DNA from: Parasporobacterium sp.
Lineage (GTDB): Bacteria; Bacillota; Clostridia; Lachnospirales; Lachnospiraceae
Length of the DNA stretch: 36,830 nucleotides
Assembly: GCA_017510065.1 (NCBI GenBank)
Contig: JAFWOB010000048.1
Coordinates: 1-36,830 of the forward strand
Direction: 5' to 3'
Shown here: positions 1 through 7,542 of the stretch, one piece after another
Position numbering within the stretch: the stretch's first letter is position 1
How the letters are laid out: each line of letters begins with the position of its first letter
Notes under the pieces: generated by a model
What the model was told of the DNA's origin: nothing
Seen by the model: the letters and a program-made list of their open reading frames with translations, nothing else
Databases searched by the model: none
Program-made: the position numbers and the translations under genes

Positions 1-2
1 CG

Positions 3-110
3 AAGAAGATCCAGGAATATATCCGCAACCAGCTCAAGGAAGATCTGGAGTACGACCAGATGACGCTCAAGGAATACTTCGACCCGTTTACGGGTGAGCC
101 GGTAAAGTAG
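3..110 (+). CDS. tnpA: IS200/IS605 family transposase TnpA, C-terminal end (partial)
   Basis: Only the last 35 codons are in the window; the reading frame is open from the left edge to the TAG at 108-110. The peptide carries the tail typical of small Y1 single-strand transposases of Clostridia: YIRNQLKEDLEYDQ followed by LKEYFDPFTGEPVK. The catalytic HUH and Tyr residues lie upstream of the window, so activity cannot be judged. TnpA cuts and joins single-stranded DNA at subterminal hairpins, and several hairpins follow directly downstream, as expected for the right end of such an element. No tnpB gene follows, which fits the tnpA-only IS200 group. The assignment rests on recalled family tails rather than an alignment. 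Confidence 0.75.
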   Translation, partial: KKIQEYIRNQLKEDLEYDQMTLKEYFDPFTGEPVK

Positions 111-250
111 GGCAATAGAAAGAGGCTCTTAAGAGCCGGCCGGGAATGAAGCGCGGAAGGCGAACCTTTCAGAGCCCCTTTAGGGGCAAGCCGGGAACAG
201 CGGCTTATAGCCGCAGAGCAAACCACCGGCTAAGCCGGTGGTTTTGATTC
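111..250 (+). mobile_element. Right end of IS200/IS605-type element with four hairpins
   Basis: Between the tnpA stop and the MATE coding sequence lie four perfect stems: GGCTCTTAAGAGCC (124-137), GCCCC/GGGGC (174-186), GCGGC-TTATA-GCCGC (200-214), and the strongest, AACCACCGGC-TAA-GCCGGTGGTT (221-243) followed by TTTTGATT. A GC-rich subterminal hairpin just inside the tip is the usual recognition site of IS200/IS605 transposases, so the element probably ends close to 250. The exact cleavage site is not determined. The last stem followed by T residues could also end tnpA transcription. The left end is outside the window. Confidence 0.65.
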
Positions 251-1594
251 TGCGGAAACAACATCCCGTTTCCAGCGTCCGGAAAAGAGAAAAACAAGGC
301 CGATGATCACCTGGACCAGAGAAGCAGCCGGGAGCGCATAGCCGACACCGAGCAGTCCTGTATGCAGAATGCTGCCCGCGATGATGCATGCGGGGATGCG
401 GATCACATAGGTAGAGACCACATTGTTGATCAGCGTCAGCCTGGTATGGCCGGTGCCGTTGATGAAACCATTGATGCAGAAGGCCAGGGAGCAGAGAATG
501 TATTCATATTTGTATCCTGCAAAATAGGATACGCCTTCCGAGATAACACCCGGGTCGGTGGTAAAGATCCCGACCATTTTCTCCGGGATCAGAAGCCCCA
601 GCAAAAAGAAGACAATAGCAAACAGCGTACTGAGAAGGGAGCCGTACAGCAGACAGCTGACTGCGCGCTTTCGTTTTTTTGCCCCGATATTCTGTGCCAC
701 CATGGCTGAGATCGACGAATTGAATGCAAAGGTCGGGATCGTGGCAAACAGGAAGATCTTATCCAGGATGCCTGCTCCGGCAGAAGCGTTCAGTCCGAAG
801 CGGTTGATGATCCCTGCGATCACGATGAACGAGAACATGACCAGAAATTCCTGCAGGGCAACGGGAATGCCAATCTTCAGAAGTGCGGACGCCTCTTCTT
901 TCTGCAGCCGGTAGCTTTTCAGGCGGAAATCGAAAGCGAACCCTTTTTTCCTGACGTAGATCATACCGAATACCATGCATAACAGCTGCGCCAGAACGGT
1001 CGCGATCGCAGCACCGGCAGCGCCGAGTCCGCAGATGCCGATCAGGATGATATCGCCGATGATATTAAATACAGTGGAAACGCCTACAAAGAGAAGAGGA
1101 GATCTGGAATCTCCCATTCCCCGCAGAATTCCGGCGAGCATATTATAGACCGACTGAAAGAGATAGCCGATGCTGCAGATCAGCATATAGGAAACAGCCC
1201 CCTTCATGGCTTCTTCCGGGGTATTGATCCAGCCAAGAAGCGGGACGGTAAGAGCCGCAACGATCACCATCAGGCCTGCACCGGCGATCAGTGACAGCGT
1301 AAATGCTGTCGAGATGACGGAATGCAGGGACCGGTCACCTGCCCCGACCTTCTGGCCGATGATGACAGTCGCCCCGACAGACAGGCCGATCAGGAACATC
1401 AGAAAAGTGGAAATGACAGTTCCCGAGATCGAGACCGCCGAAACGTCCGCAGTCTCGGCATAGCGGCCGACAATATACAGGTCGACCATGCCGTAGAGCG
1501 TCTGGAGCAGGTTGGCTCCGATAAAGGGAAGGGTAAACATCCAGAGTTTCCGGAAGACATTTCCCTGTGTCAGATTGTTGTCTGCAGTATTCAT
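230..1594 (-). CDS. MATE family multidrug/cation antiporter
   Basis: A 454-residue polytopic membrane protein of the usual MATE length. The N terminus has the family start FRKLWMFTLPFIGANLLQTL and VDLYIVGRY, followed by about twelve hydrophobic segments with the two-fold MatE arrangement. It would export cationic drugs or metabolites using a Na+ or H+ gradient; the substrate is unknown. The ATG at 1592-1594 is chosen because AGGAG lies 7 nt upstream; the open frame runs further up to 1855 but that part is low quality and would overlap the GH3-1 operator. Its stop codon lies inside the IS right-end hairpin, so the last residues (roughly KPPA) are encoded by the element. The leader contains an inverted repeat GCAGCG-N10-CGCTGC (1655-1676). 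It diverges from GH3-1. Confidence 0.88.
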   Translation of the reverse strand: MNTADNNLTQGNVFRKLWMFTLPFIGANLLQTLYGMVDLYIVGRYAETADVSAVSISGTVISTFLMFLIGLSVGATVIIGQKVGAGDRSLHSVISTAFTLSLIAGAGLMVIVAALTVPLLGWINTPEEAMKGAVSYMLICSIGYLFQSVYNMLAGILRGMGDSRSPLLFVGVSTVFNIIGDIILIGICGLGAAGAAIATVLAQLLCMVFGMIYVRKKGFAFDFRLKSYRLQKEEASALLKIGIPVALQEFLVMFSFIVIAGIINRFGLNASAGAGILDKIFLFATIPTFAFNSSISAMVAQNIGAKKRKRAVSCLLYGSLLSTLFAIVFFLLGLLIPEKMVGIFTTDPGVISEGVSYFAGYKYEYILCSLAFCINGFINGTGHTRLTLINNVVSTYVIRIPACIIAGSILHTGLLGVGYALPAASLVQVIIGLVFLFSGRWKRDVVSAESKPPA

Positions 1595-1732
1595 ATCAAA
1601 GACTCCTGAAGTAAAGGCATTCATGTATGTGCTGTTGTTTATGTTAATATCCAGGCAGCGACATTGCAAGCGCTGCTGTATCGGAATCCGGAATGGCCGC
1701 ATACGGATACTGGCCGGGATCAGGATGTGCCT

Positions 1733-1769
1733 GTGCAGGATAATACAAACACTTGTACTGGAAATTGCA
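1733..1769 (+). promoter_or_regulatory. Regulon operator site 1, upstream of GH3-1
   Basis: Two direct repeats, GTGCAGGATAATACA (1733-1747) and GTACTGGAAATTGCA (1755-1769), start 22 bp apart. A TAAGAT box suitable as -10 begins at 1793, 23 nt after the site, and the GH3-1 ATG is at 1843. There is no separate -35, consistent with an activator binding over that region. The same arrangement is found at five other promoters in the window. Confidence 0.7.
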
Positions 1770-1842
1770 TGTTCCCGGGATGTGTGAATGGGTAAGATAT
1801 CATTTGCAATATTATGTAAACAATAAGCAGAGGAGGGACAAT

Positions 1843-4491
1843 ATGAAGAAAACATTTGCAGCTTTATTGGCGCTGGTCCTGTCGCTTGTGATGGTCATCG
1901 GTTCGGCCTATGCCGTATCTGCCGCTCCGGAAGGCGGGTTTGTCGCTGCGGAAGCAGTCGACGCACCGGCAGATTCCGAAGGCGGATCTGCGGAAGATGC
2001 ATCTGCGGAAGGCGAATCTCCGGAAGGCGAGTCTGCTGAAGAGGCTGCGCCGGAAAGTGAATCCGGAGAGGATGCCAGCGAGTCTGCAGAAGCAGAAGGC
2101 GAAGGTGAGTCAGAAGGAGGGCAGCAGGAAGGCGGCTTTACGACCACCGGATGGCAGGGAGAGGAAACCGGATTTGATCCCATCGAGTATCTGGTGATCC
2201 CGGCGGAAGGCGATCAGGCGGAACTGGGATATCTGGAAAGCACCCCGATCATCGAGGCAGATGCCCTGAAGTTTAAGGATCTGAACAAGAACGGCGAACT
2301 GGATATCTATGAAGACTGGCGCCAGCCGGTCGAAGACAGGGTGGAAGATCTGTATGCACAGATGACTGACGAAGAACGCTGCATGCTGATGTACCATGTC
2401 TGCACATGCGGCGACAACGCAGGCGTTACCTACAATTATCATACTCTGTATGATCAGGACTTTACATGGGGTGAGAAATATGCCTCCATGTGGTTCTACA
2501 TCACACAGTATGGTATTACCACCTATCTGGACAACTCCAACGGGACTCCGGATATGCAGGTGGGCGCACACAATGTCATGCAGGCGATCGCTGAGGAGAC
2601 CCGTCTCGGTGTCCCGGTCACTCTTTCCTGTGACAGACAGTACAATGCATGGGGCGGATATATTGACTCCCCGAAGAATGCATTTGTCTATGCCCATGAT
2701 ATGGAACTTGCTGCACAGATCTACAAGATGTATGCGGAAGAGACCAGAGCGATCGGCTACCATGTGATCCTGCAGCCGGTCGTGGAACTTGCATCCAAGA
2801 ACGGTGAGAATCCGGAATATGTAGCAGAAGTAGTAAAAACAGAAGTGGAAGCGACGCAGGAGGGAGGCATCCAGACCTGTACCAAGCATTATGTCGGATT
2901 CCAGTATGCAGGTTCTCATTCCGACGCCATGGTATTTGACTCCTGGTTTGACGGCTGGAGAACAGCCATTGCATCCGGCACCATGTGGATCATGAGCAAC
3001 TCCTACAACCAGGGTATCGGCGAAGGTGTGAAGGTCGACTACGACAGAGTTTCCCTTTCCTATCTGCGCAATGAACTGGGATATGACGGCATCGTTCTGA
3101 CGGACTGGGGCGCAGTCGGCAACGGCATGGCGATCGGTATCTATGACGAAGGAGGCCCGGAAGAGACCGATGTTGCAGCATTGACACTTCCGGAACGTTA
3201 TGCATGGGTCATCAACAATGGTGTTGATCAGTTAGGCGCACCCGGCGCAGGCAGCCCGGAACTCGCTCTGGAAGAATCCGGCCCCGGCATCCTTGGTGTT
3301 GGCACTGTCAAGGATGCATTGGATCAGGGTCTCATCACACCGGAACGGATCAAGGAAGCTGCCTGCCGCATCCTAGCCAGCAAGTTTGCGTCCGGCATTT
3401 TTGAGAATCCGTATTCTGACGGGCAGAAAGCACTTGAATTATCCGCCAGCCCTGAATTTGCTGCAGAAAAGTGGGAGATCACCGATAATGAGACATTGGA
3501 AGCTGCCCGTAATCCGGAAGAAGTGGAATTAGAGCGTCAGTTAATGGCAAAATCCACGATCCTTGTCAAGAATGATGACAATCTGCTTCCGCTGGATAAG
3601 TCTCTGAAGGTTTATGTGGAATCCACCGCTTCCAGCATCGCACAGGATAAGCTGGTCGAGTATTTCAGCCAGTATGCAGAAGTAGTGGAAGATATGGAAG
3701 AAGCAGATGTGGTCGTTGCTGACCTGACTTCCTACAATGACCAGGCAGAATACATTGTGGAAGATGCGAAAGATTTCGGCAAGAAACTGGTCATCGTCTG
3801 TAACTGCGTGGAGCCCGATGCATGGACCGTCGAAAATGCAGATGCGCTCCTTTATATGACCTTTACCCGTACTGCAGACCATGGTACTGGTATCCAGGGC
3901 ATCATCATTACGACCGAACCGGATGTCTATGCGCAGATCGTTTATGGTGACAGAGAACCGGCCGGTATGATCATTTCCGAAGTCGCCCGCGACAGTGCTG
4001 CAAGTGAAGCACAGTGGAAAGATATGGCAGGCGATATGGGTGCTGACAACTGGACCCGCATGATTCTTCTTGCTATGCTGAAGACTAGCGAAGATCACAG
4101 TGTGCCGGAGAATTTCGGCGATCCGCTGCTGTGCTACAAGTACGGCATGCGTTACGGCACCGAACCGGAATTTGTCTTTGATACGCTGGTACTCCCGAAG
4201 TCTACTACAGAAGTGACCGAAGAAACCAGCAGCGGCACCTCCACCTCCTACCAGACCATTGACGGCATTAAATCAGGAGAACCGTTCAGCGTATACAGCC
4301 TGCTGTGGAACAACGGCGCCGACGGTATGATCACCGTGAATGCTGCCATCGACGGTGAAGTTGCTGCCCAGAAGGTGATGGCTGTGAACGGCGGTTCCTG
4401 GAGGATCATCAAAATGGATCTGGTGATTGATGAAGCCGGCGAGCACACGGTGACAGTCGGTGACATTACCAAGACGATCACGGTAGAGTAG
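1843..4491 (+). CDS. Secreted glycoside hydrolase family 3 protein (GH3-1)
   Basis: 882 residues starting at the ATG preceded by GAGGAGGGA. A signal peptide (KKTFAALLALVLSLVMV...SAYA) is followed by a long Glu/Ser/Gly-rich linker (about residues 30-105). Then comes a Ca-loop-like FKDLNKNGELDIYEDWR shared by all four GH3 proteins here, and the TIM-barrel domain with KHYVGF and the nucleophile motif GIVLTDWG. The second alpha/beta domain retains YGDREPAG, the counterpart of the usual FGD.NPSG. A C-terminal CARDB/Ig-like beta domain ends in NGGSWRIIKMDL. GH3 enzymes release sugars from beta-glycosides. The usual GE...E acid/base segment of the second domain is not recognisable here. Closest relative in the window is GH3-2. 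Monocistronic, ending in a strong terminator; exact substrate unknown. Confidence 0.88.
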   Translation: MKKTFAALLALVLSLVMVIGSAYAVSAAPEGGFVAAEAVDAPADSEGGSAEDASAEGESPEGESAEEAAPESESGEDASESAEAEGEGESEGGQQEGGFTTTGWQGEETGFDPIEYLVIPAEGDQAELGYLESTPIIEADALKFKDLNKNGELDIYEDWRQPVEDRVEDLYAQMTDEERCMLMYHVCTCGDNAGVTYNYHTLYDQDFTWGEKYASMWFYITQYGITTYLDNSNGTPDMQVGAHNVMQAIAEETRLGVPVTLSCDRQYNAWGGYIDSPKNAFVYAHDMELAAQIYKMYAEETRAIGYHVILQPVVELASKNGENPEYVAEVVKTEVEATQEGGIQTCTKHYVGFQYAGSHSDAMVFDSWFDGWRTAIASGTMWIMSNSYNQGIGEGVKVDYDRVSLSYLRNELGYDGIVLTDWGAVGNGMAIGIYDEGGPEETDVAALTLPERYAWVINNGVDQLGAPGAGSPELALEESGPGILGVGTVKDALDQGLITPERIKEAACRILASKFASGIFENPYSDGQKALELSASPEFAAEKWEITDNETLEAARNPEEVELERQLMAKSTILVKNDDNLLPLDKSLKVYVESTASSIAQDKLVEYFSQYAEVVEDMEEADVVVADLTSYNDQAEYIVEDAKDFGKKLVIVCNCVEPDAWTVENADALLYMTFTRTADHGTGIQGIIITTEPDVYAQIVYGDREPAGMIISEVARDSAASEAQWKDMAGDMGADNWTRMILLAMLKTSEDHSVPENFGDPLLCYKYGMRYGTEPEFVFDTLVLPKSTTEVTEETSSGTSTSYQTIDGIKSGEPFSVYSLLWNNGADGMITVNAAIDGEVAAQKVMAVNGGSWRIIKMDLVIDEAGEHTVTVGDITKTITVE

Positions 4492-4525
4492 ATCTGAAAC
4501 TTTTCTTTCGAGTTAACAGCTGAAG

Positions 4526-4566
4526 ACTCCGGACCGGGCTTTTTGCCGGTCCGGGGTTTTCTTTTT
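4526..4566 (+). terminator. Intrinsic terminator after GH3-1
   Basis: Stem CCGGACCGG (4529-4537) pairs with CCGGTCCGG (4546-4554) across an 8-nt loop and can extend three pairs outward. It is followed by TTTTCTTTTT. This is the clearest rho-independent terminator in the window and sits 35 nt after the GH3-1 stop. Confidence 0.9.
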
Positions 4567-4593
4567 CCCGACTGGTCCAAAGCCGGAAAAGAA

Positions 4594-4726
4594 TTGGGCC
4601 AGTCCGATACAGGGATGTTGGATTTAAAGCATTTTTTTTTCCGACTGGCCCAAAGCCGGAAAAGAATTGGGCCAGTCGATTTCAGGGATGTTGGAATTAA
4701 AGCATTTCTTTTTCTGACTGGCCCAA
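4594..4726. repeat. 60-bp interrupted-palindrome doublet, locus A
   Basis: Two 60-bp units, 4594-4653 and 4667-4726, separated by the 13-bp spacer AGCCGGAAAAGAA, so the period is 73 bp. Each begins TTGGGCCAGT and ends ACTGGCCCAA, with an internal ATG/CAT pair placed symmetrically about the centre. The right half carries a T-run. The same 13-bp spacer sits at 4581-4593 before the first unit, preceded by a decayed right arm GACTGGTCCAA (4570-4580); this suggests a third, partly lost unit overwritten by the GH3-1 terminator. The doublet ends 52 bp before operator site 2. Confidence 0.9.
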
Positions 4727-4778
4727 TTCTTCATGATAATGACAGCAGCCTCCTGCCAAATCGCAGTTTTTCCGTGAA

Positions 4779-4815
4779 GTGATGTATTTTACAAGTAATT
4801 GTGTCGAAATGTCTC
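4779..4815 (+). promoter_or_regulatory. Regulon operator site 2, upstream of the beta-helix/nitroreductase operon
   Basis: Direct repeats GTGATGTATTTTACA (4779-4793) and GTGTCGAAATGTCTC (4801-4815), 22 bp apart. The possible -10 TACCAT (4838-4843) is weak and begins 22 nt after the site. The ATG is at 4883. Confidence 0.65.
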
Positions 4816-4882
4816 TGTTAATAGCTATCCGGAAGCGTACCATGAAGACAATCTATATCATGGATTCTGAAAGGAGACAGCA

Positions 4883-6481
4883 ATGAAAAAGTTTTATATC
4901 ATTTCATTTCTCATGACAGCCTGTCTGGTGATGACGGGCACGGTATCTGCAGCACCGGAAGGAGCACAGATGCCTGGAGCGGCCGAAACTGTGCAGGCAG
5001 CGGAAGCAGCACAGGAGACTTCTTATGTCAGCGAACATCTGCCCGGGGCATCTGCAGTTTATGTTTCCGGAGAGACGATGACATTTGACGATGCGGCTTT
5101 CTATGGCGCCGGTTATGCAACGGATGAAGATATCACGGCCCAGATCCCCAATCAGTACGGCATGTGTGCCGTCGTGCTGGCGGCAGGCCAGGGGACAGAA
5201 GTGACGCTGAACAATCCTTCGATCACATCTGATCCGGAGAGTTATTCCAACGGTGTTTTTGCCGCTGCCATGGCGAAAGTGACCATCAACGGAGGAACGA
5301 TCGACACGGACAATTCTTCCGGACACGGCATCGATACGACCTATATGGGCCATGTATATGTGAAAGATACGAAGATCCATACCCGCGGTGAGACGTCGGG
5401 AGCACTGGCGTCTGATTTCGGCGGCGGCTTTATCTCGGCAGAGAATCTGGACATCCGGACAGAGGGCGGAAGCTCGCCCGGTATCTTCTGCGCCGGTTCC
5501 ACGATCATCCTGCTGAAGGATTCTGTCATTCATACCACAAAGGCGACCGGCGTGGTGGTTGCCCATGATCATTCTGTAGTCGTTCTGGATAACTGTGAAG
5601 TAAATGCTGCGGGAAATGCAGTCAACGGACTGCAGGCGCTTCCCAGTCCGGAGTCCTCAGAAGGAAGCAGGTTCTTCATGTTCGGAGGGTCTCTTGCCAG
5701 TGAGACCGGTGCTGCCGTGGCGGAAGGCGGCGGCCGTACGGAGGTGAATCTGATCGGTGTGGCATGCACGCCCGGATCTGAGGAAGCGATCTCCGTTACC
5801 AGAGGGATCATGACCGTCAATCTGTGGAATACAGAACTGACCGGGGTCATTCATTGTGAAGAAGGAAATTCCCTGACCGTCAATCTGTATGACGGTGCCG
5901 TTCTTACCGGCGATGTGACCGGTGAGGGTGAAGTCGTGATCAATGTATTTGACGGCGGTATCTATAACGGAAGCTTTGCAGTCAATGAAGCAGGTGAAGG
6001 TGCTGAAGCTCCGGTCCCCGGCACTTTCGATGATTATCTGATGAGCGATTGGGCTGCCGGCGCTCTGAAATGGCAGGGGAGTACCACGCAGACTTATGTG
6101 AACAGCGTAGAACCGCGGATCCTGGAAAATTCTGCTGCATGCTTTGCAGCTGATAAGACTACAGCAGTCGAATATGATCCGGAAGTCTATGATCCGTCGG
6201 AAAATGGCGTGGATCTGTCCGTCCTGGCCGAAAAGAGCGCACACGGATTTACGTATGATGAAGTCTTCGGCGGTGCGGAGTCCAGAGGCGGTGCCGGTTC
6301 TGGTGAATCCGCCGGTGAAAGTCCAGAGGGTAAATCGGGCGAAGAATCCGCCGGTGATTCCGGTGAAGGAGAATCCGCAGGTGAAAGCCCCGAAGGCGGC
6401 GCACCGGGTGAAAGCCCTGCAGGAGGATCAGATGGCGAAAGCCCTGCTGCGGAAACAGAGGAAACAGTACCGGCAGAATAA
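4883..6481 (+). CDS. Secreted right-handed beta-helix-like protein with acidic repeat tail
   Basis: 532 residues with AAGGAGA before the ATG. A signal peptide (KKFYIISFLMTACLVMTGTVSA) is followed, over about residues 90-370, by short parallel-strand repeats rich in Asn, Gly and Thr. Typical segments are VTINGGTID, VYVKDTKIH, IILLKDSVIH, VVVLDNCEVN, MTVNLWNTEL and LTVNLYDGAV. This pattern is usual for pectate-lyase-like beta-helix adhesins and polysaccharide-binding or -cleaving proteins; I see no catalytic motif that would settle which. The last 75 residues are a low-complexity Gly/Glu/Ser/Pro tail (GESPEGG-like repeats). There is no LPXTG or transmembrane anchor, so it may be released or held by the tail. 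Followed after 16 nt by the nitroreductase-like gene, likely one transcript. Confidence 0.72.
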   Translation: MKKFYIISFLMTACLVMTGTVSAAPEGAQMPGAAETVQAAEAAQETSYVSEHLPGASAVYVSGETMTFDDAAFYGAGYATDEDITAQIPNQYGMCAVVLAAGQGTEVTLNNPSITSDPESYSNGVFAAAMAKVTINGGTIDTDNSSGHGIDTTYMGHVYVKDTKIHTRGETSGALASDFGGGFISAENLDIRTEGGSSPGIFCAGSTIILLKDSVIHTTKATGVVVAHDHSVVVLDNCEVNAAGNAVNGLQALPSPESSEGSRFFMFGGSLASETGAAVAEGGGRTEVNLIGVACTPGSEEAISVTRGIMTVNLWNTELTGVIHCEEGNSLTVNLYDGAVLTGDVTGEGEVVINVFDGGIYNGSFAVNEAGEGAEAPVPGTFDDYLMSDWAAGALKWQGSTTQTYVNSVEPRILENSAACFAADKTTAVEYDPEVYDPSENGVDLSVLAEKSAHGFTYDEVFGGAESRGGAGSGESAGESPEGKSGEESAGDSGEGESAGESPEGGAPGESPAGGSDGESPAAETEETVPAE

Positions 6482-6497
6482 GAAAGGAGTGCTTTTT

Positions 6498-7247
6498 ATG
6501 AGAAACATGACAGGAAAGATTGTGGTATGCGCGCTGGCAGTTGTAATGCTTTCGGCGATGACAGTTTATGCACAGCCGGATGCACTCTCGCTTGTTGAAG
6601 ATATTCCTACCATCCAATCCTTTACACAGGATCCGGTGGCAGAAGAAGATATTACCCGTATCGTGAATGCAGGGATCAATGCGCCAAGTGCGGTCAACAG
6701 TCAGCCATGGCATTTTTCCGTGATCACGGATGCAGAGGTCCTGCAGGATATTGCCCGCGGTATGGGCATGCCGGCCGGGGATTCGGAAGGCGACTCTGCA
6801 GACTCACAGGGAGAGTCTGCAGAAGAGGCTGCACCGGCAGGCGGTCCCGAAGGCGGATCTGAAGGTGCACCGGCGGGCGAGTCCGGAGGAGAATCCGCAC
6901 CGGCTCCGGGAGGCGGCGGTGCCAAAGCGGGAGTTGCCGATGTGCCGCTGGCTATCGTCATTTCCTGCAAAGACGGCTCGGACTTCGATGCAGGACTTGC
7001 ATGCCAGAATATGTCTGTGGAAGCCAATCTTCTCGGCTACGGGACCAAGATTGTCTCCTCTCCGACCATGGTGCTGAATGGGGCAAGACGGGAAGAATTC
7101 CGTGAGATGCTGGGTATACCGGTTGACCAGAGTGTTGTGGCTGTTCTGCTGGTAGGCACTTCCGCCCAGGAGGAAGCAGATGTCATTTCCTCTGCGACAA
7201 CCAGAAACGCTGCAGAAGATGTGGTAAGTTATATTATGCCGGAGTAA
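6498..7247 (+). CDS. Exported nitroreductase-like flavoprotein with internal low-complexity insert
   Basis: 249 residues from an ATG with AAAGGAG upstream. It starts with a signal peptide (residues 1-26, ending VYAQ), unusual because nitroreductases are normally cytoplasmic FMN enzymes. Family features kept are the block INAPSAVNSQPWHFSVITDA and, near the end, LGIPVDQSVVAVLLVGTS. The basic RRSxR stretch that normally precedes this fold and contacts the FMN phosphate is replaced by IPTIQSFTQDPV. A Gly/Glu/Ser/Ala/Pro-rich insert of about 55 residues (about 95-150) interrupts the domain between QDIARGMG and GVADVPLAIVIS. FMN binding is therefore uncertain; it may be an extracytoplasmic reductase or a binding protein derived from one. 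Cotranscribed with the beta-helix gene. Confidence 0.75.
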   Translation: MRNMTGKIVVCALAVVMLSAMTVYAQPDALSLVEDIPTIQSFTQDPVAEEDITRIVNAGINAPSAVNSQPWHFSVITDAEVLQDIARGMGMPAGDSEGDSADSQGESAEEAAPAGGPEGGSEGAPAGESGGESAPAPGGGGAKAGVADVPLAIVISCKDGSDFDAGLACQNMSVEANLLGYGTKIVSSPTMVLNGARREEFREMLGIPVDQSVVAVLLVGTSAQEEADVISSATTRNAAEDVVSYIMPE

Positions 7248-7251
7248 CAGC

Positions 7252-7288
7252 ATCCTGTATTTTACAAATCGTTGTGTCGTAATATTCA
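7252..7288 (+). promoter_or_regulatory. Regulon operator site 3, upstream of the MaoC/TRAP operon
   Basis: Direct repeats ATCCTGTATTTTACA (7252-7266) and GTGTCGTAATATTCA (7274-7288), 22 bp apart. TAAGAT (7312-7317) begins 23 nt later, the same hexamer and spacing as at site 1. The site begins only 4 nt after the nitroreductase-like gene. The leader to the start at 7543 is long (about 220 nt) and holds two further inverted repeats. Confidence 0.65.
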
Positions 7289-7381
7289 TTTCTGGTTCCA
7301 CTCATTCTGTGTAAGATCATAACTGCTCAGACCCAGCCGGCAAACGGCTGTACTGTTACGGAAAATCTATCATGCATATCA

Positions 7382-7464
7382 ATACAGAATCTGTATCGAT
7401 TCATCCGCTTATGCAATTAGACAGGCAGTAATGGCAATGTTACTATGAATCTGTGAAATACAGA
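7382..7464 (+). promoter_or_regulatory. Two ACAGA/TCTGT inverted repeats, candidate LysR sites
   Basis: ATACAGA-A-TCTGTAT (7382-7396) is a perfect 7-bp inverted repeat with the T-N11-A form usual for LysR-type boxes. A second element, TCTGT-GAAAT-ACAGA (7450-7464), lies downstream. The half-site ATCTGTAT recurs at 12198-12205 in front of the lysR gene. This suggests that the LysR protein encoded behind the TRAP genes acts here as well as on its own promoter. The hairpin CAGCCG-GCAAA-CGGCTG (7333-7349) lies just upstream. The rest of the 7289-7542 leader shows nothing else. Confidence 0.45.
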
Positions 7465-7542
7465 AAATGTATTGATAAAAGAAATATCGATCAGCAGAGA
7501 TATCCGGCCTTATTACCGGAAATAGAAGGAGATTTAAGGAAT

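Noticed and set aside
111-250. TnpB guide (omega) RNA reading of the hairpin cluster
   Set aside because: The coding tail is that of TnpA, not TnpB (no zinc-ribbon or RuvC end), so there is no nuclease partner in view.
1636-1662. Half-site-like TGGATATTAACA on the minus strand upstream of the MATE gene
   Set aside because: No second repeat 22 bp away and no -10 at the right distance; likely chance.
1595-1855. Longer MATE protein starting at 1855
   Set aside because: No ribosome site there; the added residues do not look like a membrane-protein N terminus and would overlap the GH3-1 start region.
1908-2183. Minus-strand Ser/Ala/Pro-rich frames opposite the low-complexity segments (also at 16710-17303 and 6701-7027)
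   Set aside because: They are shadows of biased codons on the plus strand, with no start signals.
4543-4782. Open frame of 79 codons through palindrome locus A, with a repeated peptide
   Set aside because: It is produced by the 60-bp units being a multiple of three; the 73-bp period shifts the frame from unit to unit, and no ribosome site or conserved product is present.
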